From: Wolfiporia cocos
Taxonomy: Eukaryota > Basidiomycota > Agaricomycetes > Polyporales > Phaeolaceae
Reading direction: 5' to 3'
Assembly: GCA_029448655.1 (NCBI GenBank)
Contig: JACCLO010000015.1
Coordinates: 1,054,001 to 1,118,000 of the forward strand
DNA: 64,000 nt
Shown here: in pieces, positions 10,713-20,249 of the stretch
Layout: every line of letters begins with the position of its first letter
How positions within the stretch are numbered: the stretch's first letter is position 1
Notes under the pieces: generated by a model
Seen by the model: the letters and a program-made list of their open reading frames with translations, nothing else
Databases searched by the model: none
Told to the model about the DNA's origin: nothing
Position numbers and translations under genes: made by a program

Positions 10713-13406
10713 TAGAATTTGTTCAACGACCCTGTTGAAGTGTGTTTCAATCTGTATCGGCATTGCATTTGCTGTTATCGTTAGACTCTATGGTCGAGTC
10801 TGACTATTGCTAGCTGCCTAGATTTTACTTCTGTTATTCCCTTTGCTAAAGGTTGCGGACTTGAAAAAATTAATTTCGTCCTCCAACTTGTATCTGCTCT
10901 TGACTTCTGTATTTTTGACGAGTATCGAGGGCTTTATGTGACTTTTGGAGTCTAGTTTCCTTCACTTCGGCTTATTAGACACTAGAAAGCGCTAATCCTG
11001 GAACCTGATCGGTTCGGTATCGGACTTTTATCACGCTTTCTTGGTTGTTGGGCTGCTTGAGAAGGAAGGGTATCAACTCTTTTAGTCTGGTTCGCCATCT
11101 GTCATTAGAAGCAGTTTCGAGCGTTTCGTTGGTCTTTATTGCGTTTTGGGGACAGATTATTTGTTCATTATCAGAGGGCTTGACAGCTCGAACCACTTAG
11201 GGTTCTTCCTCCTAGAACTAATCTGGGTCATTATTATCTGGGTATGAGGGTTATCCTTGTCGTTCGGATAGATCACGTGACTAGGCGTTGTTTATGCTTT
11301 CGTCGGATTATGAATTTCCAGGATTGGCCTTAGTTCGAACTATATTCCCTTTATGCACCTGTCTGACTAGGATTGATCATCTCTTAATATCTCCTCTGCC
11401 TGTTTTATGGCTTATGATTTGATATTTTTATTATAGAGTGATTTCCCGTATGCGTTGGACTTGTGCTGGACTTTATAGGTAATATTGGTTCTTGTCTTCC
11501 GAGCTTTTTCACCATATAGGTTGACTCTTTATGGCTTTTTATGCCTGATTTATAGAGTATGGCCTTTTATTAGGTTACTAGTGCTCTTGAGAGACCTGAC
11601 CGTTTTCCTTTTTCCGGTTTTCTAAGTTTACTGGCCCTATTAGGTCATGATTCGACCTTTAGGTTCCCTTTTCCCTTTATGGCTGACCTTCAGCACTCCA
11701 ATGCGCCCGCTGCCTTTCGGCCCACGTTGCACTGGCACCGTTGGTCCCTCACCTCCGAGGTTACCTGAGAATTAGGTTCCATGTGTTTTTCTAGGGTTTT
11801 CGCTTAAAACCATTGTCGGATTACCATGCCTTGTCAGGTCATGGTGCATGCTTTGTCCTTATAGGCTTTATTATCCTCGATATTATAGTTACGTTTTCCT
11901 GTTTGACGTGTTATGTCGTTTTCGAGCTATCCCTTTCCTTATTATGGAAAGTCCTTTTCGACTTAGATACGTGTCTTATATTGACAGACTATTATCGGCT
12001 TTATTGCTCAGCCAATACGCGTCTTTGTTATGTCTACTTTGGAAAATGGATGTTATTATGCTCTATTCGACTTGTCTTGTTTCAGGGAAACTGATGTAAC
12101 TTCATCGTTTAATCCTATGTGTCGACCACCAATGTATGTAGGCTTAAACTCGTCATTATGCGCTTTTCAGCTGCTTATGAGTTGTCTTTAATTGCCTTGG
12201 GGTCGGAAAGTCAACGACCTTGGGGTTATTAGACTGCTATTGGTGTGGTCTAGGATTATTTTTCGGATGTTTGCCTGGTTCGACATTAATCCTTGGGGTT
12301 ATAGATCGTATTACGAATATTTTTATCGACTGTTGTCGATCTATTCTTTGATACTGATCCCCTTTATGGATTGTTAAGGTCCTCGAAAGGTGCCTTTGTC
12401 TTATCGTCTGTTCTGTTCTTCGATTACTACTTGGGTGTCTACTTCCCGGCTCGTATTAGAGAGTTAAGCCTTTGGTAGTCTTCATTTTCGTAATCTATCG
12501 CTTAGCGTATACATGGCTGGATTAACCTTGAGTATTGCGGGTAAACGAACTTTGAAGGGTGTCCACCCCCTCCTTAAAATTCTGACCGCCTGGGCAGAGG
12601 TTCCATTGCCATTTGTATATTATGCAGCAGTTCAGTATTCGAAGCTTGTTCGACCTTAAGGGGGTTTCGCACAAAACCACCGCTTATTGTCATAGGATAG
12701 GTCTATATTACGACTTTTATCCCGTACTTCTTACATAGACCCTTGACAGGTGTCGTATGTTACTGTGCCTTATCAGCTTGGTTATTATACTTTCATTAAA
12801 AGGCTTGTCAGCCAATAATTACGGTATTCGGGTTTTATTTCCACTCTAAATGCCAGTTGGAAATTCCCGCATATAGTCTTGTTTTTTCGGGAGTTAAACT
12901 GTTTCCTCCTCGAAAAGGTCCGACAAAAGACCCTCGCGCATTCGCATATTATGGTGTTTTTATCCTTATGAGTTTGGCGGTTGCTTTCGGAATCTCGGAA
13001 TGTTATGAGATTCTTTGGATGATTATGAGCGATAGTCTGGGGAATTGGGCCTTATTAGGGGGTTGCAAAATCCCTAGGTGGCTTTTTCTTCGACTTTTTA
13101 TGACTATTGGGCTCTATAGGTTTCCTCGATTTTTCTGCTTTTGCCGTCGTTGGATCATAAGATCCTTATGACACAGTTATATCGGGTGTAACCTTTCCGC
13201 TTCTCTTATTATGCGTAATGCTCCTTCAGCGTTTATGTTAAGACCCGGAATACCACACGCTTTTTCGATGCAATTGATCTAATTTGTATTCCGTAACAGC
13301 GGGTCTATATTCTCTAGTACATGTATGAAGGTATATACAATGTCCATTGTAGAGTTCTTAACCGTGGGAGATCGTCATGTCCCCGCGGCCAAGGTTCGAA
13401 CTTCAG
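10713..13406 (-). other. Internal region without pol; A-rich on the sense strand
   Basis: Reverse transcriptase, protease and integrase would be expected here. I translated parts of the sense (minus) strand and found only open segments of up to about 80 codons, broken by stops, with no YxDD, no DSG/DTG and no integrase motif. The plus-strand frames are T-rich, hydrophobic shadows. Either pol has been replaced or it is too decayed to see. The young LTRs argue that the element moved in this form. Confidence 0.65.
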
Positions 13407-14777
13407 CTATTCGTCCGATATAGAAGTAGAGGCTGAACTGCCTCGATAGAGTCCCCTGGCAAATAGGGGCAGCGTCGTAGTGTAATACCGCGGCGGTGAG
13501 CTTGGCTGAATCGTGTTTAGCTGACTAGATTCCTCCAAGTTTTGCTCGTCTTCTATGGATGCGTGCGAGTGGGTGTATTCGGAGTAACCATCTCCGTTAT
13601 GGGCTACGTATTCGGCCCGACTGGGTGTTGGTGGTGACTGGCTCGAATCTTCTTCGATTCTAGAGCCCTTTAGAGAGTCCATTTGATCTCCGGTTTCATC
13701 GGCTTCCTCCGGTCGGTCTTCTTTTTGACTCCCCGGATTGGTTCCCGTATATGTACCACTCAGTGCGCTTGCCAGCAACACTGGTTCAATTCCATTATGA
13801 GCACATTTTGACTTTTTTGCCTGAGCTAGTCTGTTGCTAGGACAATCTAACCATATATGACATCCAGGGTGGAGTCTACAGTCAGATCGCCTATTGCTAA
13901 CCCTTGGCTCGAGTCTGGCTCGGTCCGTAGTGACTTGACTCGGAATATCAGGAACCGTAATTGGTCCTGTTGAGTCGGGGTAGTTCGAGTCTGTTTCCCA
14001 TACTGCGTGGTCTAGACGCTGCAGCAGTGTTGCCGCAGTTTCGAAATAGACGGTCCATGAATCGCCTTCCTTGATCGGAGTTATGTATTTTGTTACTCCA
14101 TGGGGAATGATATCCATTATTTCGGGTATCAAGGCTTCGGTGTCCAATTCGCTTATGGGGCCAAGCGTTCGGATGGAGATGATCCAATCCTCATGATCTT
14201 GTTTGATCATAGCTCGGCCCGCGTCGCCTAGGTAGCCACAAATTTGTATTTGGGCCAGGTCTCTATTCGTCTTTTCTCTTCTAACCCATAGTAGGCTAGC
14301 TGAGAAGAAATCCCAGGTTCGAAGGAGGATTTCCTGCGTGTGTCCCATAATTAGGGTCATCGATCGGAGCGGGGTATCGCGAAGGTAATTCATCGCTAGC
14401 CGTATACGTTCTTCGTTTGCCGTTATTTTGGCATGATCGAAGATCGTCTCCATTAGGCTTATCCATTCGACGGTTGTTATGTCGCCTTCTAGAATTCGGG
14501 GTATGATCCGACGCGGATCATTCGTGGATGAGGTGTTTCTCAGGGAAGCAATTTCCCGTTTGAGGATTTTGTTTTCGTCCTCGAGGTGTCTAACTTTGTT
14601 CTCCAACGATGCTAATCGTTCTTTGGTGTCTGCTTCTTCGCTTGTATCGTCCCGTATCAGAGCCGGTATCGGCTGCGTTTCGCTTCTGATCGAAGCTGGC
14701 GCCTGGCTCCTAGGTGACTGGTGTAGAAGTGACTCCCAGAACTGTTCTAGAGTCGCTTTGGAGGAGGTGTGTGACAT
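13407..14777 (-). CDS. Gag-like protein of the LTR element
   Basis: This 456-residue frame begins about 1.2 kb inside the 5' LTR. Residues 45-80 form a charged coiled coil (EERLASLENKVRHLEDENKI). A central helical region (about 90-260) fits a Ty3/Gypsy capsid-like domain, with aromatic and Arg-rich segments. Around residues 305-320 the string CRLHPGCHIWLDCPSN gives a Cys/His cluster resembling the variant zinc knuckles of fungal Gag proteins rather than the classical CCHC. The C-terminal 130 residues are acidic and Ser/Pro-rich. It would package element RNA in cytoplasmic particles. No frameshift into pol follows. Assignment rests on position, size and domain order; I cannot name the exact family. 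Confidence 0.72.
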   Translation of the reverse strand: MSHTSSKATLEQFWESLLHQSPRSQAPASIRSETQPIPALIRDDTSEEADTKERLASLENKVRHLEDENKILKREIASLRNTSSTNDPRRIIPRILEGDITTVEWISLMETIFDHAKITANEERIRLAMNYLRDTPLRSMTLIMGHTQEILLRTWDFFSASLLWVRREKTNRDLAQIQICGYLGDAGRAMIKQDHEDWIISIRTLGPISELDTEALIPEIMDIIPHGVTKYITPIKEGDSWTVYFETAATLLQRLDHAVWETDSNYPDSTGPITVPDIPSQVTTDRARLEPRVSNRRSDCRLHPGCHIWLDCPSNRLAQAKKSKCAHNGIEPVLLASALSGTYTGTNPGSQKEDRPEEADETGDQMDSLKGSRIEEDSSQSPPTPSRAEYVAHNGDGYSEYTHSHASIEDEQNLEESSQLNTIQPSSPPRYYTTTLPLFARGLYRGSSASTSISDE

Positions 14778-14779
14778 GT

Positions 14780-15948
14780 TTCTGATTTTGTTTATCAGTA
14801 TCGAGTTTTCCTCGGATTAGGTTCCACGGAACCAAAAGGGTGCCTTTTCAGGACTTTTTTGCCTTTTCAGGACTTTTTGTCATGCGTGCCATCTTATGCC
14901 TTTATACTAGTATTTTTATAAGATACTTCTGTAGTTCGACAAGGAGTTTTCGAAATTCCGATTTTACGTATGTATGCTATCGGTTATTATACTCTATATC
15001 AGAGTTTTTACCCGTTTGTACGTTTTATCGTAACATGATCGGTTACTAGTCGTACGGTGGTTGTGTTTTTATCATACGCATTGGGTCGCGTACTAGTCAC
15101 TTCATACATATGCTACGTGTTTTTAAATCGTTTTATTTTCCTCCTCATCCGTTGTTCTACAGTTTTTCTTATTTAACCTATGTTATGGATGATGCTACGT
15201 TTTTATTCTACGAGGCATCTTCGATGGGCTTATTCGCAGAGGACTTCTACGTTTAACGGAATGAATCGGGTACTTCTTCATCATCGGGGTCTTCTTGTAT
15301 ACGTCAACTTCTTTATGTCATGCGCTTTTTATGTTTATCCTCCGGCGTCAATGAGCGCTCCGCTCTCGACCGGAGTTAGTGTCGGCGACTGGCTGGCGTC
15401 TCTCTTACGCTACCAGGTGGGGGATACGACTGACAACGCTTCCCTAGCGTGCAGGTAATCTATGGTTTGGGGTATTACACCCCGCATCTAGCGACGCCTA
15501 GCTCAAGAAAGGGGGCTGCCAGTGTTCAAACCAAACCGATGCCCTGAGGGACTTAGACGGCGCCAAGGGTGAGTCGCTATCGACTCGAACCCGTATCGGC
15601 TTCGGTTCTGTGGCAGGGCAACTCGTGCCCACCCCGGTTCTACTATAGAGCTGCCCCTGTAACGCCTGGGGATAGGCTAGAAGATCGCCGGCGATCCAGG
15701 GTGGCACGTGCCCCGTTATCACCGGTTCTCAACTCTCGGCAAGGCCCTTTGCAGGTGCCAAGCCCGTCCCTTAACCCTGGGTCCGGGTATGTTGCCCGAA
15801 GGCTGCCCGAAGGCGAGATCCCCCAGATCCCACTTACGATGGATATCCCCCGCTGCTTGTCAGCGAGCGGGGGGGCGCAGACGTTGACGAAGACCCCTAG
15901 AAGAGAAATCCCAGACCCCGCTCAATTAAGAGGGGGCGAGGGCAAAGA
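14780..15948 (-). other. Long leader between primer site and gag
   Basis: This is 1.2 kb of untranslated leader in the element's sense direction. About 15340-15950 is distinctly more GC-rich than the rest of the element and contains several short inverted segments. This part may be an acquired piece or a structured packaging leader. No gene is supported. Confidence 0.45.
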
Positions 15949-15961
15949 AGCTTTAATCATA
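15949..15961 (-). promoter_or_regulatory. Self-primer binding site
   Basis: Directly inside the 5' LTR the sense strand reads TATGATTAAAGCT. The LTR itself carries the exact complement, AGCTTTAATCATA, on the sense strand (16118 down to 16106). That segment starts about 34 nt downstream of a TATATATA box, where the transcript should begin. The transcript's 5' end can therefore pair with this site, as in Tf1. Confidence 0.75.
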
Positions 15962-16618
15962 TGACACAAGACTACTACTCACTCTTATGCTTCGGCTTAG
16001 AGGCTACTTGTACAGCGTAAGCGTGTTGATTGTCGACCTTAGACAAGAACTGGAGCAGAGCGAGCAGCAGGCAGGACGTGGGGGGTTAACCCAGAGGTAA
16101 GAGTTTATGATTAAAGCTAAGTCTCTATCGACTTAGCGTACCAGTATATATACATGTATTATAAGACCCCTAGCAGCCTTATTACATAATCTACTTTGGT
16201 TCGTATTCTACTACAGGACCCCTGTCATTATGGGACTGAGTAATACGCGATATTGGTATATGCCGATCAACCGGGATATAGGTTGTCGGCGTTGTGCGTC
16301 GCCCAGTAGCGTTAAGGGCGCTATGTCTTAGTAAACCGACGCGTGACATTATGCGCGGTCCGCTGACGTTGTGGTGCTGATGTGATACGGACGAGATGTC
16401 CGATTGGCTAGCGGCTAAGCTTTTGATATCCACGGGAACAGATCCGTGATTAGATAGCGTTGTTACGGGAAATAACGCGGCCATCATTCGGCTGGTAACT
16501 TGACTATTCTTTAAGTACCGTTAGATGCCGGGTTATGATGGGTTATAGGACGTATTGCGTAGTAAATTGCTATTAATCCCAGGAAAATTGCAGTAAATGC
16601 AGGGAAATTCTTGTGACA
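15962..16618 (-). repeat. 5' LTR of the gag-only element
   Basis: Same length as 10044-10700 and nearly identical to it. The sense-strand promoter is visible: TATATATA at about 16145-16152, with the predicted start near 16118. Confidence 0.92.
16106..16152 (-). promoter_or_regulatory. LTR promoter: TATA box and predicted transcript start/self-primer
   Basis: The sense strand carries TATATATA followed 34 nt later by AGCTTTAATCATA, which pairs perfectly over 13 nt with the site at 15949-15961. Spacing suits a TATA-directed start at the first A of that string. The start itself is inferred. Confidence 0.6.
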
Positions 16619-16623
16619 CTTTC

Positions 16624-16950
16624 CTTGCGTTTGCAACATCGTTCTAGGACACGAATGGGTTCGGTTTGATACTTCTTCATTCGTATGTGATTCAACTATA
16701 TCACAGCATAACGGCTGAGGAGAACGCGGAGGGACGCAAGCTGCGCCTACTCCGGGTCTAATGCGATTGATGAACCCCACCTGCTAGTAATTACGGTACG
16801 TAACTGAGTGTACAGGACGACCGTGTGATCTACGAGGCATTGTGATAAGTTCTTGCGGTACAGACAGTCCGATGTAATACAGTATGTACACGACCGATAA
16901 TTGATGCATCATTCGAGAGCAACGCGCACAGCCAAAAACGTTACGGATGA
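16624..16950. other. Spacer between the element and the zinc-finger gene
   Basis: Contains the right-hand part of the small interrupted frame (minus, start at 16780) and then spacer. The zinc-finger gene downstream (minus) ends at 16951, so its 3' UTR must lie here, close to or running into the retrotransposon. Confidence 0.4.
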
Positions 16951-19946
16951 TCATGGTTTTGGTGATTCGCAGGCGATACACTGTTGCGCGCTGGACTTAT
17001 TCCGGACCATGCAGATAGAACATTCCCATTCAGATGTCGCAGACGGCGGTGCCAGACCAGCGGCAGCCCAGTTAAATCCGGAGACTGGCGGTGACGGCGA
17101 CGGAGCAGAGGGGGCGGGCGGCGGAGCAGAGGGAGCAGACGACAGAGAGGAAGATGACGGGGAAGGAGATGTCAGGGACGGACCGTTCGGCCGTGGAGCC
17201 TCACAGACGGTACACTTGACAGCCGAGTCGGGGCTCCGGAGCTGACAGAGTCCACAGATCCATTCAGGCTGTTTACCGAGAGAGACAGCAGAAGTCGACA
17301 GAGACGACGCCACGCGCTTCACGAAATCGTAGGCTGGGAGCGTATGAACCGGGACAGAAGAAGCGAATTGCCACGCCTTCGTGAGGCGAGCGCCAGCATC
17401 GGGAGAAGGGGCCACACACGCCGAGAATTTATACCTAGGAAGCGCCTCGAGCGGGACCGAAGCCGCACGTTCTAAAGCCTTCGAGTTCATAACAGTTTCT
17501 TGTTCACGTTGTTGACCGGAAGTTGACGCGTAAGACGTGACTGTGTCGCAAGCGAGGGTGGCGGGAGCGTGCACCGGAGTTAAGGGATGCTCCTGGCAGA
17601 CCAGGTGGGCCTTTGCGGGAGTGTGCGCGTTTGCGGGATGCTCCTCGGCGCTGACGGGGACCATAGAGGCGGAGGGGGCGAGAGCATGCGCTAGTGGGGG
17701 ATACTCTTGAGAGGGGATCGATTCCGCAAGTTGGGGGACGGGAGCGTGCGCCATCGTTGAATCATGCTCCTGGCGTGAATCGGTCTCCTCCTCGCTGTCT
17801 TGGTCAATGGTAAAGCTGGTCCACAATTTGCTGGGCTCGTGGGGTGCGTACGAGTTGTGTGTGAACGATTGGTCAACGTGAGAACTTGAAGAACTGTTGA
17901 TGACGGGGGAAGGCAGAAGGGGGGTGACGGCTGGGCCTGGGACGGGGGTGGGTGTAGGTGTAGATACTGGTGGTGAGGTGGGGGTGCTTGGCCGTGATGG
18001 GTACTCTACAACTTCCATGGGCTTCGTAACCGGTGCTGACGGTGCGTCGTCCATATCGACGTCGGCGACTTCTGGTGACGGCGAACTATCCGAGTGGCCG
18101 TTTGGCGTTGAGCCGATTCTCCTCTTCTTCGGCTGAGAACCTTCGTCATCGGCATCCTCTCCATCGTCACTGTCATCCAAACGACGCCGTGTCTCCCACC
18201 TTGACTTCTGACGAGAATTCGCAGCTGGGTTCAGAAACTTCGTGTTTGGATCGGGACGAGACCGTTTTGCTCCCTGCGAATATGTGAGCTCGTACGCACG
18301 ATACAGTATTGATAACTTACCTTCGGGACGGTCGCTTCGATGATCCTCTGCTCCGTAAGTCGTGGCTGTGACTGTTTCGCCCCTACTTCGAGATCCTTCA
18401 TCTGCTGCCAAGTCCTTTTGAGTGGACGGAGCGAATCGATGTCGTTGACATCGGGTGTCCAAGCACCTTCCCAATCATATGGGTTGTTGACATCAGGCTC
18501 CTCAACTGATCCCGTTACTTGGTTGACAATCTCGATGAAGGCCATGGTCGAATACAGAGGCATCTCAGGGCTTGGTGGGGAGTTAGGAGGCGGGCGCTCC
18601 GGAGGACTCGATACCTCACGTCCAGAGACAATCGGCGCAGCCTCAGGCAGGGGTTGCGAGGGGTCCGGAAGCGATGTAGGTGCAGCGTCGTTGTGAATAG
18701 CAACAGCAGAGGCGTCAGGCGCGGATTCATTCTGATCAGCAACGCGAGAGGCGGCACCGAAACAGTCTTTCTGTATAGCGGCGGCATCCGGCATTAGGGC
18801 TTTAATATTCGCCATGGCATTCTTGAACCATTCGATTTCGGCCAAAGCGGCGGCGCGGGCTGCCAGGAATTCCGGAGTTGGCACAAGAGGTGTGACAGAT
18901 TGGTCATCGCCTGCGTTTCGAGTCGCCTCAATAGCTGCATCATTGGCGAGTCTCTGTTCCTGAATCCACTCAGGTTCAGGCTCTTTGAAGAGGGTCAGAA
19001 AATGCCACAACTCCAATTGCAGTACTTACTGCGTTCCACCTCTCGCATAAGACCCTTAAATTCCATCGCATCCAGATCGTCGTTACCTCGGCTGCGCAAG
19101 TACGCTTCCGCATACAGAGTCGATTTCCCGTGAGCCTTCAGTTGATGCAAGAGCGTGACCGTGGGATACCGCCACTGCAGCCAGAAGTCGAACTCATCTT
19201 GAGGACAATCCTGGCTATTGGGACGCGGGAGAAACTCCGGAGCCGGGGGGAAAAGTTCGTATTCATAGGGAGTTATTTCCATCTCATCCGGTACTGGCCG
19301 AGGCCGGGTAGCCAGGAAGTTGTAGAAAGGGCGGGCAGGGCGGGGGCGGCGGCGCGGTGCAGGTTGTTCCACAAGTTCGAGTTCCAGCTGAGGGACGTCT
19401 TCCATAATAGGCTCGAGCGCAGTGTCAGTGGGTTGTTCCAGGGCGGATGCAGACTGTTCAGGGACGTTCACGTATTCTCCAGGGACGGCAACGGTAGGCA
19501 ATTCCAGACTAGTGCCAGCGAGCTGGGACGACACGTGTCAGTACGAGACGTAGCTTGTGCGGACATGCGGGATATGGGCAGAGGTGAGAACAACATATTT
19601 TGCCTCCAGACGACGCAAATGGGCCGAAAGCGACGCAAAAAGGTAGAAGAAATGCTCACCTGGTGACCACGCTCAACCAGTTTCCAAGCAGCCTCCACAT
19701 ATCCTGCAGCCGGCATATAATCCCTGCCCGTAATAATCTCCTTTCCCCACGAGAAGAACGCAGCTAGGTGTCGGAAAATACGGGTCGAGGTAGGGATTTC
19801 CTGCTACTTTGAATTAGCCACATTCCAAAATCAAAAATACAAAACACGTCGCTCACTTCATAATCGGGGCATTTCTCCGGCCGAAATTGGGGTAGGACGT
19901 TGTATCTGTGCGACCCACGCGTATCCGTACGCGTCGGTCCGCTCAT
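16951..19946 (-). CDS. RanBP2-type zinc-finger protein, nucleoporin-like
   Basis: I assemble five exons: 19946-19857, 19800-19660, 19522-19030, 18982-18321 and 18273-16951, all in frame, giving about 902 residues. Donors are GTGAGC, GTGAGC, GTAAGT and GTAAGT; introns are 56, 137, 47 and 47 bp. The start is the ATG opening MSGPTRTD; an in-frame ATG at 20018 would add 24 residues. The C-terminal third has two W-x-C-x2-C-x10-C-x2-C fingers (WICGLCQLRSPDSAVKCTVC and WECSICMVRNKSSAQQCIAC). Fingers of this class bind Ran-GDP, ubiquitin or single-stranded RNA. Between them and the N-terminus lies a long Ser/Pro/Ala-rich disordered region with a basic patch (SQPKKRRIG) that could be a nuclear localisation signal. 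Twin fingers plus disorder suggest a Nup153-like pore component, but FG repeats are absent, so the role stays open. Confidence 0.8.
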
Positions 19947-20102
19947 TGCGGGATGTGTGGCTTCGCTTTTGGTATGCTGTTTCAGTGATCTGCGGTAGTG
20001 ATTCAGAAGAAGAATCAATCAGATCTGCTGCTTCTGTCAGATCAACAGGCGCGGGCCGTGTATAAGCTTATTATATTTATAGATACTCTGCTTGTTATCA
20101 AA

Positions 20103-20198
20103 GTCGCTATAGCTGAGTCAGAAGATAACCTCGTTCCTTTCATAAGTCGTGAGTCGTAAGTCCTTGAGGCCGTAAGTTCGAATCCTCGTGTGAGCAAC
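20103..20198 (+). ncRNA. tRNA-like sequence with A and B boxes
   Basis: TAGCTGAGTCAG resembles a Pol III A box, and AGTTCGAATCC about 67 nt on matches a B box. A CTTTCATAAG loop could present a CAT anticodon. The acceptor arm pairs poorly (GTCGCTA with GAGCAAC), so this is probably a decayed tRNA or SINE head rather than a working tRNA gene. Confidence 0.35.
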
Positions 20199-20249
20199 AT
20201 TGTGTGAGCGTCATTTACTAACAAACTGTCTAATGTTGTCGACAAGAAA

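Larger units (their letters stand above)
10044..16618 (-). mobile_element. Complete gag-only LTR retrotransposon, self-priming type
   Basis: Two 657-bp LTRs (10044-10700, 15962-16618) flank 5.26 kb of internal DNA, with CTTTC at 10039-10043 and 16619-16623. The element reads on the minus strand: a purine-rich tract adjoins the left LTR and gag lies near the right one. The LTRs appear to differ at only about two sites, so the insertion is recent. The internal region carries one long ORF, Gag, and about 2.7 kb with no pol. It should therefore be non-autonomous and depend on enzymes of a relative. The primer site is complementary to the LTR itself, the hallmark of Tf1/sushi self-priming elements. 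Confidence 0.9.

Noticed and set aside
11813..13171. Hydrophobic plus-strand frames in the retrotransposon interior
   Set aside because: They are shadows of T-rich DNA antisense to the element. They resemble membrane proteins only because of base composition.
16901..17245. Plus-strand frame rich in Gly/Ala/Glu
   Set aside because: It is the reverse shadow of the Ser/Pro-rich and zinc-finger end of the minus-strand gene at 16951-19946.
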